Positions 34,425 through 45,345 are shown, counted from the first letter of the stretch. The stretch: DNA of 64,000 bases from Amborella trichopoda (GCF_000471905.2 NW_006499997.1:4299197-4363196), one strand, 5' to 3'. Notes: a model not told the origin generated them from the letters alone. A program made the numbers and translations.

Positions 34425-35364
34425 TTATGGGTAAAATACCAAAGAGGGGTAGGCTGCACACTATTCTCGCGTGGCCACCCTGCACCAAAACACCATTAAA
34501 AGTGGTTGTTTCGACAGTCACGGGCAGTGACTTTCGGGGCCCATATCTCACTTGTTCCATGTCAAAATACACTCAAATTTTGTATGCATGTTCGTCTCAT
34601 CAAGACGAGCATTTTGATATGTAGTACGCCCCGTGACGATGCCCAAGTAGGAAGAAAAACTAGAGAGAAGTTGTTGATCCATGAAGAAAATTACAGAAAA
34701 ATCAGCAGTAGCACGCCTCACTCTAACGATCAAATCTCGACACTCGCGTACTCGATCGACGTGAAACCAATTGAATTATGTGCGCAAGGTCCGAGGCTAT
34801 CACTGTTGAACCCTGCATACGATGAACGGTTGGATTTCACACATGGAGGCATTGAAGTTGCTGTAAATTTCGGCCGCGAAATTTCAAGATTCCGACCTAA
34901 AACTCAAGACGACGAAATCTTCATCCAGATACGAAATCTAGGTACGTTTGTTGCCACACGATCGTGACGGCATGTTTAGTGTGATTCAGCAAAGAAACCG
35001 AAGAAAAACGTCAAGGAACGAGTGCACTATCCATCCGAAGTTTTCAAGCTTCATCCAAAATTCAAGTCTCATGAAACATGATTCATAGCTCGAAGTTCAT
35101 ATCAAATTGATCGTCATACTAAGCCCTACAAGAAAACAATGATCTTTTGATCAAACGGGCATCAGAGCAGCCTTAGATCAGTCATGGAAGATCACGCAAG
35201 TTCTCGGGGAAGCAGCAGGGACTATTTTGAAATTTCACACATTGTTAGGCATGGGCAAAACAGTCTTTTTGCACCCAATTTTAATTTCTTTTAATTCAAT
35301 TAAATTGTAATTATCTTCAATTTTAGGTAGTTTTAGGGTATATACCCATGTTTGGACTCAATGT

Positions 35365-35372
35365 TATATAAA
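35365..35372 (+). promoter_or_regulatory. TATA box of LTR H
   Basis: TATATAAACATGCAAAGC, preceded by TACCCATGTTTGGACTC at 35343-35359. Confidence 0.75.
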
Positions 35373-35849
35373 CATGCAAAGCCTAATTGTAAAGAAACAT
35401 TGGGTTCATTCTTCAACCATTCAATAGAGATTTCAATTCTTGCTTAAGCTCATGGGTACGTATTGGAGAGAGCGAGAGAGAGGAGAGAGAAAAAAAGGAC
35501 TGGTACCCCTCGATAAGGTAACTTTCTCTCTTCTCCTCTTTTCTCCCTCATCTCTATCTCTCTTTCGCTCTCCTCTTTTCTCATCTCTATCTCTCTTTCG
35601 CTCTCCTCTTTTCTCATCTTTATCTCTCTCTCCCTTCTCTTTTCTCTCTCATCTCTATCTCTTTCTCTCTCTTCCTCCTCTGGTTTATCATTTTTCACTT
35701 TCCCTACACCTCTCCCTTTTCTCTATTCACCCATGGCGAACCTATCGTCTAGCTTGATGCCTTCCTGCTCATGAGACATGAATAGTGAGCTGGGCCTTAG
35801 CCTGAGCGGTGGGCAGGGCCTCTGTCAAAAGTCTCTCTTCTCTCTTATG

Positions 35850-36207
35850 TCACAGACGACGCAAGCCTATCGCTGCCTGTGTTTTCTCTCTCTTCTCTCT
35901 TCTATCACAGATGGCACAAGCCTATTGCGACTTGTGTTTTTCTCTCTTTCTCTCTTCTGTCACAGACAGCGCGAGCCTACTGCCGCATGTGTTTACTCTT
36001 TCTTTCTTCTCCTCCATCACAGTCGGCACAAGCCGAGCGCCGCCTGTGTTTTCCATCCTTGTTCTTCTATCATGGACGATGGAAGCATATCACCGCTTGT
36101 GTTCTTTCCCTCTCCTCTTTCCTCTGACATAGCCGGTGCAAGCCTATTACCGAATGTGTTCCTTCTCTCTGTCTTTTGTTACAAACGACGGAAGCTCATC
36201 GCCACCT
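35850..36207 (+). repeat. Tandem hairpin array of LTR H, seven units
   Basis: Cores start at about 35854, 35911, 35965, 36019, 36074, 36131 and 36183 (period 52-57 bp). The consensus is close to CACAGACGGCGCAAGCCTAT then TGCCGCCTGTG, giving arms CACAGACGGC and GCCGCCTGTG. CT spacers (TTTTCTCTCTCTTCT type) separate the units. The stem sequence is private to this LTR, apart from relics in LTR G. Confidence 0.85.
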
Positions 36208-36465
36208 GTGTTTGGTTAGGTGCCTCAATCTCGTCATTCGAATTTAGGTGATCTGGTGGCATGTGTCTTGGGTTTCTGGTGAACTTGGGATTTGAGATCG
36301 CTCTCTCAGAACCTTGCTCGAGGGCAAGGGCAGGTATACCAACCAATGAGAGAGGAATTTTAGGTGGGTTCGGGACTTACTCGGGCGGGCTCGCATAGGC
36401 GCCCTCTTAGATCAAGAAGGGAGTCCCCCAGCTGCTCGAGCTGGTTCGGAATCGCCTCCCTTGAC

Positions 36466-37386
36466 CTGTAATCCTCTTGTTTTTCTACACAACACTTCTA
36501 TGGTTAATTTGTAAGACAAGTGGGTTGAAGGGACCCACTCTTGTCTTAGGGCAATACACGTTCACATGAGAAGGCGATGAAGTATAAGGTTTGGTGAAAG
36601 ATATAAAAGAGAAGAGAGCTTGACGTAGGGGTGAGACTAGCATGACAACCAGAAATTACTGGCTCAGAGTGGTAGTAAGACGGGCATGGTTCTCAGGACC
36701 AGCACGACGACAATACTACTCGAAACCGAGGTCGGCGTGTCGATGATAGGCTAGGTGTACCCTCTGTCAAGTGCGAGGAGAAAGAGGTGAAGAGGAAAGA
36801 ACAAGACGGTAAAGAGAAGGGGAAATCCGGACGTCAATAGGCATCGCAGTGGGCAATGCAAGGAGACAGTGCATCCATTGTGGACGACACTAGCTCCTGA
36901 TGAGGCACACAGCGATAGTTTCTCATAGTTTGCACAATAATAAATGCGGGATGCAAGGAGAACGACGATGACCACCAGGCACGTTGAGGAGGCTCCTGGA
37001 CGGCGATAAGTGTTGCCAAAGCCCCTAACGAGCGGATATAGGTATTGCCATCTACATTAGATGAGTGACAGGGAGAGACCCCTGCAGGAGACAATGAGCC
37101 TTGCCGTTCGGGTTCTTCACCGAGATGTCAAAGCTACGTTTGTGGGCGGCGATGGGCAGCTCCATCTACAGACCTCACTTAAAGGAAGAAACAGACGAGT
37201 AGAAGGGGAAGGAGACTCACGCATGGCGCTGCCATCGCCATGCGAGCCCTGTGAGACCAAGGGAGAGGCATGCACGACAATGCCACTGCAGTGCATGACC
37301 TCTGTGAGGAACTCAAACGAAGAAGAAGGAGAAGAAAGGGGAGAAGAGAGAGAAGAAGAAAAAAAAAGAAGAGAGAGAAGGTTTAC
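36466..37386 (-). other. Putative intron inside LTR I
   Basis: A 921-nt segment between GAG|GTAAAC and TTACAG|GTC, with pyrimidine tract and hairpins inside. Inferred from motifs conserved with LTRs C and J. Confidence 0.4.
36835..37170 (-). repeat. GC-rich hairpin array of LTR I
   Basis: Degenerate units related to LTR C, such as GGACGGCGATAAGTGTTGCC, with GGCGAT-type arms. Confidence 0.6.
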
Positions 37387-37556
37387 CTCAAACCTAAGGG
37401 TACCGATCAAAATTTTCTCTCACCTTACTCCCTCTCTCAAGCATGACACAACAATGGTAAAAAAGAGAAACTTGTATTAAGTGAAAATTCTCTCTTGTGT
37501 GTGTATGCGTCTGTCTCTTCTCTTTTTTCCTTTTTTTTGTACAATGATGATACGTA

Positions 37557-37564
37557 TTTATATA
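37557..37564 (-). promoter_or_regulatory. TATA box of LTR I
   Basis: CTTATATAAATACG on the minus strand, preceded in sense by CCACCCATGTTTGGAG at 37572-37587. Confidence 0.72.
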
Positions 37565-37632
37565 AGTGTGCTCCAAACATGGGTGGACGATCAAAAGTAA
37601 CCCTAATTGCTGAAAATTAAGATTAAATTAAA

Positions 37633-38040
37633 TTAAAAGAAATTAGAAAATAGGGTGCAAAATGATAGATAGTTTCCTCCAATAAGCAGGGTTACCGAAA
37701 ACTCCTGTGCAAGTGTCAGCAATCCCTGTTTTCCTCCCAAAAGCTTGTTAAAGCTCCTCTGCAACTCCTGCAACTCTGTTAGGCTTCCTTCTTCTTCTCG
37801 AGAGCTCATTGTTCCCTGCTCGGAGAAGCCTTGACACTCTCTGAAAACGTTCGCAAGCACACTATCAAGGTCCACGACTTGTTGAAGTACACCAGAGAGC
37901 TCTTGAACGACTGTGCACTGTAGCCTAGCTGGAAGCTCTTGCCGGAAGTTTATCGATGGAAGTTCTCTCGCCCTAAAACTCTCACAGTATTTTACAGAAG
38001 GTAAAAAAGTAAAATGGGTTTTACCCCCTTTTATAGACAA
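37633..38040 (-). CDS. Antisense ORF in the post-pol region of J
   Basis: A minus-strand frame of up to 135 codons (the outermost start is TTG; the first ATG-initiated part begins later) with LQELQRSFNKLLGGKQGLLT and ELSGVLQQVVDLDSVLANVF, suggesting amphipathic helices. It overlaps a clean TATA box (CTATAAAAGGGGG, 38029-38036) reading the same way. Extra ORFs downstream of pol, sometimes antisense, have been reported for Tat elements. I recognise no domain. Confidence 0.3.
   Translation of the reverse strand: MSIKGGKTHFTFLPSVKYCESFRARELPSINFRQELPARLQCTVVQELSGVLQQVVDLDSVLANVFRECQGFSEQGTMSSREEEGSLTELQELQRSFNKLLGGKQGLLTLAQEFSVTLLIGGNYLSFCTLFSNFF
38029..38036 (-). promoter_or_regulatory. Antisense TATA box in element J
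   Basis: The minus strand reads TTGTCTATAAAAGGGGGT, a strong TATA match directed against the element. Element P has an analogous TTATAAAAGG at 56886-56893. Confidence 0.45.
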
Positions 38041-38221
38041 GGGTTATGCGAAGTGCCCTCACAAGTTCAAAATGACACTCCAGTCCTCGTCTTCAATAGA
38101 CAATAGGTCCAGGCCAGGGCGAGTCAAGCCCAAGGCCCGAATGCAAGTCATTGCCGCCTGTGCCTCATGAATATGCTGCCGTCTGTTGCTATCGCTATGC
38201 CTTAACACCACACACGCCCTT

Positions 38222-38505
38222 TGAAAGCTATCGTCATGCGCTTCAAAAGAAGCTATCACCGTGCGCTTCACAAGAAGCTATCGCCGTGTGCTTCACAATA
38301 AGCTATCGTTGTGTGCTTCACAAGAAGCTATCTCCGTGTGCTTCACAAGAAGCTATCGACATGCGCTTCATAAGAAGCTATGACTGTGCTCTTCACAAGA
38401 AGTTATCGCCGTAAGCTATCATCGTGCGCTTCATAAGAAGCTATCATCATGCGCTTCACAAGAAGTTATCGCCGTGAGCTTCACAAGAAGCCTAATGCCG
38501 CACAC
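38222..38505 (+). repeat. 25-bp tandem repeat, about 11 copies
   Basis: Unit GAAGCTATCGCCGTGTGCTT plus CACAA. GAAGC and GCTTC pair around an 11-base loop. The period is 25 bp with a few indels. Confidence 0.9.
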
Positions 38506-38849
38506 CTTACCCAACTTATTGCCGTGTGTAGCTCTTCCCAAGTTCAACATCATGCATCCCTCATATGCTAAGACTGTGCACTTCACCAAAAGGCTTAATG
38601 TCGCGTGCCTTACTCTTGCTAACATCGTGGGCATTATCTACGTCTAACGTCGTGCGCCTCACATTTCCTATGCTAGCGCCATGAGCTTGCTATAGGACTG
38701 CCAACTATGGATTTTTCCTACTACCCCTAGTGGAGGTGCACCTAGATTGTGGTCTGTCATCCCCACAAGCAAGCCACCACTTTGTATCCCCAAGGAGTCA
38801 AGTCTTCAGTTACGGCTCTGTTCCCCATGGAGCCACATTTCCTTACCAC

Positions 38850-39140
38850 ATTATGGTCTAAGTGTACGACCCTAAACTGCATGGTCCAAACTATAAGACC
38901 TTAAATTGTAGAGGAGGTCTAGTTACACGACCTTAAACTTCATGGTCCTAGCTGCATGACTTTAAACTACATAGCCGTGGTCCAAACTATATGACCTTAA
39001 ACTGTAGCGGAGGTCTAGTTGCACGACTTTAAATTGTATGGTCCTAGACGCATGACTTTAAATCGCATAGTCATGGTCCGAGCTACAAGAACTTAAAACT
39101 GTAACGTATGTCCCTATAACAAGATGTTAAACGGCACGAC
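38850..39140. repeat. GGTC/GACC minisatellite of element J, block 1
   Basis: Units such as CATGGTCCTAGCTGCATGAC then TTTAAAC. This is the inverted counterpart of 7840-8350. A second block follows at 39395-39600. Confidence 0.75.
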
Positions 39141-39394
39141 CAATAGTCCATTCGCATGACTTCAAGCTATGAAACAGAGGCACCTCTCCACCGGATGTAT
39201 TCCACCACTATCCCTAGTGGGGTTGCACCTGTGCTCCAGCTAACCATCCCCAATGGAGTAACATGCATGCCACTGCTCATTATTCCCATGGAGTCATAGT
39301 TACCCCATCAATCCTCAGTGGGTCCGCATCTCACCGAATCACTATCTCTATCCCCCACAGAGGTTTACCAACATGGCAACCCACCTAAATGACC

Positions 39395-39600
39395 TAGGTG
39401 CATGACCCTAAACTGCATGGTCCAAACTATATGACCTTAAACTGTAGCAGAGGTCTAGTTGTACGACCTTAAACTTCATGGTCCTAGCTACGAGACTTTA
39501 AATTGTATAGCCATGGTCCAAGCTATATGACCTTAAACCATAGTGCACGTCTTGATCGCATGACGATAAACTCATTGCATAGGTTTCGGAGGGATGACCT
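39395..39600. repeat. GGTC/GACC minisatellite of element J, block 2
   Basis: The same unit as 38850-39140, again with TAGTTGTACGACCTTAAACT-type copies. Confidence 0.75.
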
Positions 39601-39683
39601 TAAAATATTCCCCCACACACATACGTGCACACCCCCTTTACCGGCCCATTCATGTGTGCACTTCACTTTCATTACCTCCCCAA

Positions 39684-39779
39684 TGAGTCTTTCATCACCC
39701 TCCATCATTCCCCAGTGAGTCTTTCATCACCCTCCATCATTCCCCAGTGAGTCTTTCATCACCCTCCATCATTCCCCAG
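39684..39779. repeat. 32-bp tandem repeat, three identical copies
   Basis: TGAGTCTTTCATCACCCTCC then ATCATTCCCCAG, starts 39684, 39716 and 39748. The units are essentially identical, so this amplification is recent compared with the decayed surroundings. Confidence 0.9.
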
Positions 39780-40539
39780 TGAGTCTTGCCCATGCTCACA
39801 AAACAGCGAATCATCCCGTCATTCATACTCGTCGACAGCTAATGGGTCACCACTTTTCACCTTTCATTCATACATGATCCATCTTTCATAGGTAGCCTCG
39901 TGCCATCTCCCCAAGTGAGTCAAAATCACCAACATACTCACTCCATGGCCTCAATAGACTGCCATTCACCACAACCACGGTCCAGCTGTATGACCTTAAA
40001 ATATACTGCTTGTCCTGGCCGCATGACATTAAAAGGCTTCGTATAGGTCCCAAAGGTATGACCATAAACACGCCTTCACAAAAAAAGAATAACAGGCATG
40101 GTGTATACCGAGACTAGAGACCGTCATGAGTAAAAATGACGGATGGGCATAGTCACGAAACCATGAGTAAGAGAGTTCCGTAAAAATAAAACCCAGGCAC
40201 GGTGAAAACTCGAAAGGGCACCGTGCTTAAAAATGGATGAAAAGGGTAAACATGGCCGCAAGGTCATAGGTAAAGAGCCCAAAAATAAAGGAGGTTGGTG
40301 AAAACTGTCTTTATGCGCCATTTCCCCAGTCTAGATGAAAAACCACAAAGGGTGCTTGGACCAATAAAGCAGGTTGATGCAGCATCATAGCCTCAATCAT
40401 CACCTAATTGCCAAACAGGCGTAATTCTGGCTAACGAGGTCCACACAAAATCCTCAGCTGTCAGGATCCAATCACAGCACAAGATGGCTCACTCAAGAGT
40501 GAGAGCCTCACAAGATCTCCCAAACATAAAAAATAAACA

Positions 40540-40792
40540 GAGTCCTTGAGGGTGTGGATGATGGCCAAAAGAACCCTCCAAAAATAGAAAGAGTCCTTGA
40601 GGTTGAGGACGATGACCAAAAGATCCCTCCAAAAACAAAAAGAGTCCTTGATGGTGAGGACAATGAACAAAAGATCCCTCAAAATAAAAAAGAGTCCTGA
40701 AGGGTGAGGACGATGAACAAAAGATCCCTCAAAATAAAAAAGAGTCCCTAGGGTGAGGACGATGATCACAAGAGCCCTCAAAAAACACAAAA
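40540..40792 (+). repeat. 50-51-bp tandem repeat, five copies
   Basis: GAGTCC starts at 40540, 40591, 40642, 40692 and 40742. The core AGAGTCCTTGAGGGTGAGGA then C pairs as GTCCT/AGGAC. It lies just before the 3' LTR. The minus frame across it (40461-40811) is a repeat artefact. Confidence 0.9.
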
Positions 40793-42442
40793 TGGCCCTC
40801 TGAGGTACCATCCGATAGGGTGAGGACTATAAATACCAATCTCTTCATGTTGCAAACTCGTCTGACATGGTGAAGACATTAAAGACTAGTCCCTAAGGTC
40901 CTGTGAGGGTGAGGACCATGACAAGTTCCCTCAAAGTCTCTTATCTTCCAAAGTCTTCATGGATGGATCTGCGACAAATGCGTCCAAATGTCTGATCATC
41001 CTAGTTACAGCATTGCGTGGATTTCTCCACGTAGTCTTGTGGCTAGAAAGAAAAAAGAATAAAGTCGAAGGAAATGTTTTGAATGTTGTCCTTCTCGCTT
41101 CTCTTAAGGAACAACATTTGACAGGGCATGTTGTTTGAAGATATTTTTCAGCATCATGAGTCTCCGATGCAGAATAAAAGAGAGAAGCCGGTCAATAAAG
41201 CCTGACAAACGGTGGAAATTTTGACAGTCTCATAATGGCTCTAGAACTTGCCAAGATCTTCATGAGGACTCTTAAAATCATCTTGTCAAGTTTCGTCGCA
41301 TTCCAACATGTCTAAGGCAGTGCAGACGAAGAAACAGTTTTGGCAAATCAGCCTCTAACACCCTGAAACGACCCCCCTATAACTGAAACCCTACTTTTGT
41401 AGCATCAAACGGCCATGGGACCACCGCCATTGGATAAGAAATGGTTGAAAACCCCCAAGGTCAAATTTCATCGTAAACGGACACTCTAGGAATAAGTTAT
41501 AAGAAAAACATTAAAATACGATGAGCCGCACAGTATTCCCGTGTGGCTACTCTGCAACTAAACTCCATTAAAGCATAGTCATGAACAATGATCTTGCGAT
41601 GTCCATATCTCCCTCATTTGAGATCGGATCACACTTAAACTTGTTGGAGTGTGTTCGTCTCGCCAAGACGAGCGTTTTGATGTGTGGTACGTCTCGTGAC
41701 GATGACCGAGCCGAGAGAAAAGCTAGAGAGAAGTTCGTGATTTGAAGCCGCACATTGCAAGAAATCAACAAGACATCCACTCACTCGAGCCGCCAAATCA
41801 CAGCGCTCGTAAGCCCAATCAACGTGAGACCAGTTACATCGTGTGCGTAAGGTCCGTGGCTATCACTGGTCTGAACCCCGTGCATGATGAACTGTTGGAT
41901 TTCGTACAAGATCAAGTCGAAGTCACTGCTGATTCCAGCAGCTGGAATTCTAAATTTCAGTCAAAAGTTCGAGATTGTTAAAACTTCGTTCGAGCATCAA
42001 ATCGCGTCCTGTTTGTTGTAACGTAGTCGTGGTGACATGCTCAGTATGATTCAACAAAGAAATCACATAAAAAAATCAAGATGAAGACATACTATTAATA
42101 AAAAAGTTTCAAGATCGATGTGATTTTCAAGTTATGTGATCATGCCTTTAAACTGTGATTCATGTCTTAAAATTGATATCAAAATAATCATAGTATCGAC
42201 CCCTACGTGATAACAAGTATCTCTTGTTCATTTGGATGCTGGATCATCAATGGATCGTTCGAGAAGAATCAAGAACGTCTCTAGTTCTCAGCAGGGATTG
42301 TTTTGGAATTTTCTTAATTGTTAGGCAGGTACAAATTAGTCATTTTGCACCTTATTTTCTTTTTTTTTTTAATTCACATAAATTGTAAGTATCCCCAATT
42401 AGGGTTAGTTTTAGGTGATCCACCCACGTTTTAACCCTAGTC

Positions 42443-42450
42443 TATAAATA
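42443..42450 (+). promoter_or_regulatory. TATA box of LTR J
   Basis: GTCTATAAATAGACGC, the best plant-type TATA box in the window, with the CCACCCACGTTTT element about 10 bp upstream. Transcription should start near 42475. Confidence 0.78.
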
Positions 42451-42626
42451 GACGCTCCCTCTCATTGTAAAGGGATCGATCTTGATCTCTCTTTTGGACT
42501 CATAGAGACTCTTTTGATTAATAAAAATTCTTCTTTCAAGAGCACGAGTTGGGTCACTTTTCTTCTTTGGAGAGAGAGAGAGAGAGAAGAGAAAAAGTTT
42601 AGAGCGGTACCCCTCCTACCTTCAAG

Positions 42627-44095
42627 GTATTCTTTCTCTTCCCTTCTCTCTCTAGTTTTCTTTTTTCTCTCTTCTTTTCTCTCTTCTTCTCTCTCTTCTT
42701 CGCTTTCTTCTTCGTATTCTCTACTGAGTATTTCTCAGAGGCCATGCACGGCAATGACAGTGTCGTGCATCCCTCTTTCTCTCTTCCTCCTCTTGTGACT
42801 TCGCAGGTCGTTCATGGTGATGGCAGCACCATACGCGAGCTTCTTTCTCCCTCTCCTCATTCGTTTCTTTCCCTCAACATGGTTCACGCATGGCATTAGT
42901 CGTCGTTGTGCATAACGTCGTCTGAAGGAGCACACAGTGAGCCGAGCTGTATTCAAGCAACAAATCGGGCTCCTGTTTCGGTTCCAGGATTGGTATCACA
43001 CGCGTCGACGTGCATCGCTGACCGCGAGCCATGTTTCTTTCTTCTCATGGGTCGCAGATGGCGCTGCTCATCGTCGTTTGCAGGTGTGTCTTCGGCGTCC
43101 TACGCAAGCACGGACGGTCATCGTCATCCGTGAACATGTTTTCAGCACCCTGTGCCTATCGCAGATAGCGATGCCTATCACTGCCCTCGAAGGGTCACAG
43201 CGATCCCTATCGCTGCCCGCGAAGGGTTGCAGCAATGCCTATTGCCGTCTGTAGGCTTCTCTCGCACCTTGTGCCTATTGCAGACGGTAATGCCTATCGC
43301 TGCCCGTGAAGGGTCGCGGCCATGCCTATCGCCGTCCGCAGGCTTCTCTTGTGCTTTGTGCCTATCACCGCCCGCGAAGGGTGACGGCGATGCTTATCAC
43401 CGTCTGCAAACTTCTTTTGTGCACTCTATGCCTATTGTAGACAGCGATACCCAACGAAGGGCCGTGCTGCCTTCTCATGCCGACGACGACGATGGCTAAC
43501 GTCGTTTGCAGTTCACTGCCCACCCTTCCTCCGCGGGCAGCAGTGTCCATCACTGTCCAGGGGCCATAACACTGTTACTCCACGGTTGTGGGAAGTAATG
43601 CCTAACGCTGTCTAGGACCTTCTCTTCCTTTTATTTCTTGTCTTCTCTCCGCTCTTTTCTCTTCTATTTCTTATCTTCTTGCTTGACTAAAGGATAGAGT
43701 CAGTCTAACATTGTTCTAGCGGTCTGGCTGTCGAGCAGTATTGTTGTATTGCTGGTCAAGAGTACCATGTTCGTCTTGTTGCCACACCAGATTAGGACAG
43801 TCATATCGGCCTTGGTTTAGAGTACTATTGTCGTCATGCCGATCTGAGTTATCATGACCGTCTTTCTACCACTCTGAGTTGGTCACTGTACTGGTCCAGC
43901 TATCATGCTAGTTTGGTTCCCTTTCTCAAGTCCTCTTCTCTTTTCTTCCCTTATTCACACCCTAACTTCTCATCTTCTCTACCATATGAATGTACACATC
44001 TATGCATGTTCGCTCCAAGACAAGGGTGAGTCCTCGGCCCACTTGTCTTGCAAATTAACTATGTTAGTGCTTTGTAGAAAACAAGGAGATTGCAG
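42627..44095 (+). other. Putative intron inside LTR J
   Basis: 1469 nt between TTCAAG|GTATTC and ATTGCAG|GTCAAG. It starts with a CT tract and contains the whole hairpin array. It would lie in the R-U5 part of the transcript, between a short first exon (about 150 nt) and the U5 end. Confidence 0.45.
42735..43620 (+). repeat. GC-rich hairpin array of LTR J
   Basis: The longest array of the window. Examples are ATGCACGGCAATGACAGTGT then CGTGCAT (arms ATGCACG/CGTGCAT, 42742-42770), and repeated GACGGCGATGCTTATCACCG then TC (43380s), giving GACGG...CCGTC stems. Many units share TGCCTATCGCYGYCYGC. Purine spacers are short here. Confidence 0.75.
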
Positions 44096-44368
44096 GTCAA
44101 GGGAAGCAATTCCGAACCAACTGAAGCAGCTAGGGTGCTTTCCGTCGTAAGACGGCGCCGACACGAGTTTGCCCGAGTAAGTCACGGACCCAAGTGAGGT
44201 TGGTCCCCAGCTCACGTTTGAAATTCCTCTCACACCAGTTGGGCATCTTCTCTTGTTCTGTGAACAAGGTTCCCGAGAGAGCGATCTCAGGTCCCGGATC
44301 TTCTGAACCCGAGATACGTGTCACCCCATCACCTAGATCTGGGGAGGTGAGATCGAGGTAACCAACCA

Positions 44369-44923
44369 ATCACATCTCATTGTGCATTCATATAGTGACA
44401 AAGCATATCTTAATATCATGCATTCATATCATGGTTGAGCAAAACATGTCAAGGAAATCACATAGCACTTCACATGGCTAATTACACAAGTCTTATCACA
44501 TAGCTCCACACAGGTCTTATCACATAGCTCTTGTCACATAACACACAGCATATCTCAATATCATGCACACATATCACTGACCACATGGGCCTTTATCACA
44601 TATAATGCCTCAAAATCATGCACACATATCATAACATAACATGTATCATAATCATGCACACATAACATAACAGAGCATGTCTTACTACATGCATTCATAA
44701 GAAAACAGAGCATGTCTTACTACATACATTCATATCGTAATATAACATACATCATTTCATAACAGAGCATGCTTTTATTTCATAACAGAGCTTACCTTCA
44801 TTTAATAACAGAATATGCCTCCTTGTCATGCATTCAGTTCATATCAGAGTATGCCTCATTATCATACATTCATAACATAGATGAGCTTGTCTTACTACAT
44901 GCCTTCATATCATAATAGAGCAT
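44369..44923. repeat. AT-rich minisatellite between two convergent LTR ends
   Basis: About 14 degenerate units of roughly 35 bp, best copies AGCATGTCTTACTACATGCA then TTCATAAGAAAACAG (44686-44760). GCATG and CATGC pair around TCTTACTA. It is flanked by the ends of LTR J (44368) and LTR F (44924). It is the only stretch here that may predate the family H insertions. Confidence 0.75.
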
Positions 44924-45345
44924 TGGTAAGATGCCTCGATCTCGCCCCCAGGTCGGGATGACCTGGTGGCACGTGCCTCGGGTTTCAAAGAGAACCCAGG
45001 ACTTGAGACCACTCTCTCGAGAACTTTGTTAAGAAACAAGGGTAGGTACACCAACAGGTGAGAGAGGAATTTTGTGTGAGGTGGGACACACCTCACCTAG
45101 GTCCGTGACTCACTCGGGCAGACTCGTGTGGGCCCCCTCTTAGATCACCACGAAAAGCCCCCCAATCTTACAACTCGTTCAAAATCGCCTCCCTTGACCT
45201 TTACACTCATGTTTCTATAATCACACACAAGGTTAATTTACAAGACAAGTGGGTCAAGGGACCTCACCTTGTCTTTAGGCGAATGCACACAGATGTGCTC
45301 ATTCAAAAAAAGGACAAATAAGATGATAGAGATAAGGGTGAGAAG
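44924..45345 (-). repeat. LTR F, left part (U5 end)
   Basis: A minus-strand family H LTR ending GAGGCATCTTACCA at 44924, preceded by AGCAT (44919-44923), a candidate target duplication copied from the minisatellite. No PBS is present, so this is the 3' LTR end. It contains the acceptor-like GTAAAG|GTCAAGG. It is split by element P after AGAAG (45345) and resumes at 60691. Confidence 0.8.
45341..45345. repeat. Target-site duplication AGAAG, left copy
   Basis: A perfect match to 60686-60690, flanking the TG...CA ends of element P. Confidence 0.92.

Larger units (their letters stand above)
34425..36212 (+). repeat. LTR H (truncated at both ends)
   Basis: Starts in mid-U3 at GTTATGGGTAAAATACC, equivalent to about 370 bp inside LTR A. 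It runs through the TATA box at 35365-35372, a donor-like GATAAG|GTAACT (intron start 35518), a CT tract and a hairpin array, and is then cut by the end of LTR I at 36213. The bases GTGTT (36208-36212) directly before LTR I are the candidate target duplication. Confidence 0.78.
36213..37672 (-). repeat. LTR I (U3 start missing)
   Basis: A minus-strand family H LTR ending GGCACCTAACCA at 36213 with no PBS after it, so it is a 3' or solo LTR end. It has an acceptor-like ATTACAG|GTCAAGG (intron end 36466), a hairpin array, a donor-like TTGAG|GTAAAC (intron start 37386) and a TATA box at 37557-37564. The upstream 1.2 kb of U3 is missing; sequence of element J begins at about 37673. Confidence 0.78.
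37673..41131 (+). mobile_element. Post-pol region of element J (5' part of the element missing)
   Basis: Inverted homologue of 6282-9760, plus orientation. It holds an antisense unit (37640-38060), several minisatellites, a segment matching 7030-7340, and a weak polypurine tract ACAGGGCATGT before LTR J. pol and gag are absent. 38500-38850 and 39140-39390 hold scattered short repeats around GTCGCGTGC and CCCCARTGGAG with no gene. Confidence 0.7.
41132..44368 (+). repeat. LTR J (complete 3' LTR)
   Basis: A 3237-bp plus-strand family H LTR from TGTTTGAAGATATTTTTC to GAGGTAACCAACCA. No PBS follows, so it is a 3' LTR (or solo) end. It has CCACCCACGTTTT at 42420-42432, a TATA box at 42443, a donor-like TTCAAG|GTATTC at 42626/42627, a hairpin array, and an acceptor-like ATTGCAG|GTCAAGG at 44095/44096. 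The flank starts ATCAC (44369-44373). Confidence 0.85.

Noticed and set aside
35778-36251. ORFs of 82-157 codons across the LTR H hairpin array
   Set aside because: Frames are repeated translations of the hairpin units and CT spacers, not conserved in other LTRs.
38151-38414. Repeat protein of 87 codons
   Set aside because: A translation of the 25-bp tandem repeat; the period is not a multiple of three and frames shift between copies.
38222-38505. CRISPR-like regular repeat array
   Set aside because: Contiguous tandem repeats without unique spacers, in a plant retroelement.
40461-40811. Minus-strand hydrophobic ORF of 116 codons
   Set aside because: Arises from the 50-51-bp tandem repeat; not conserved in elements B or G.
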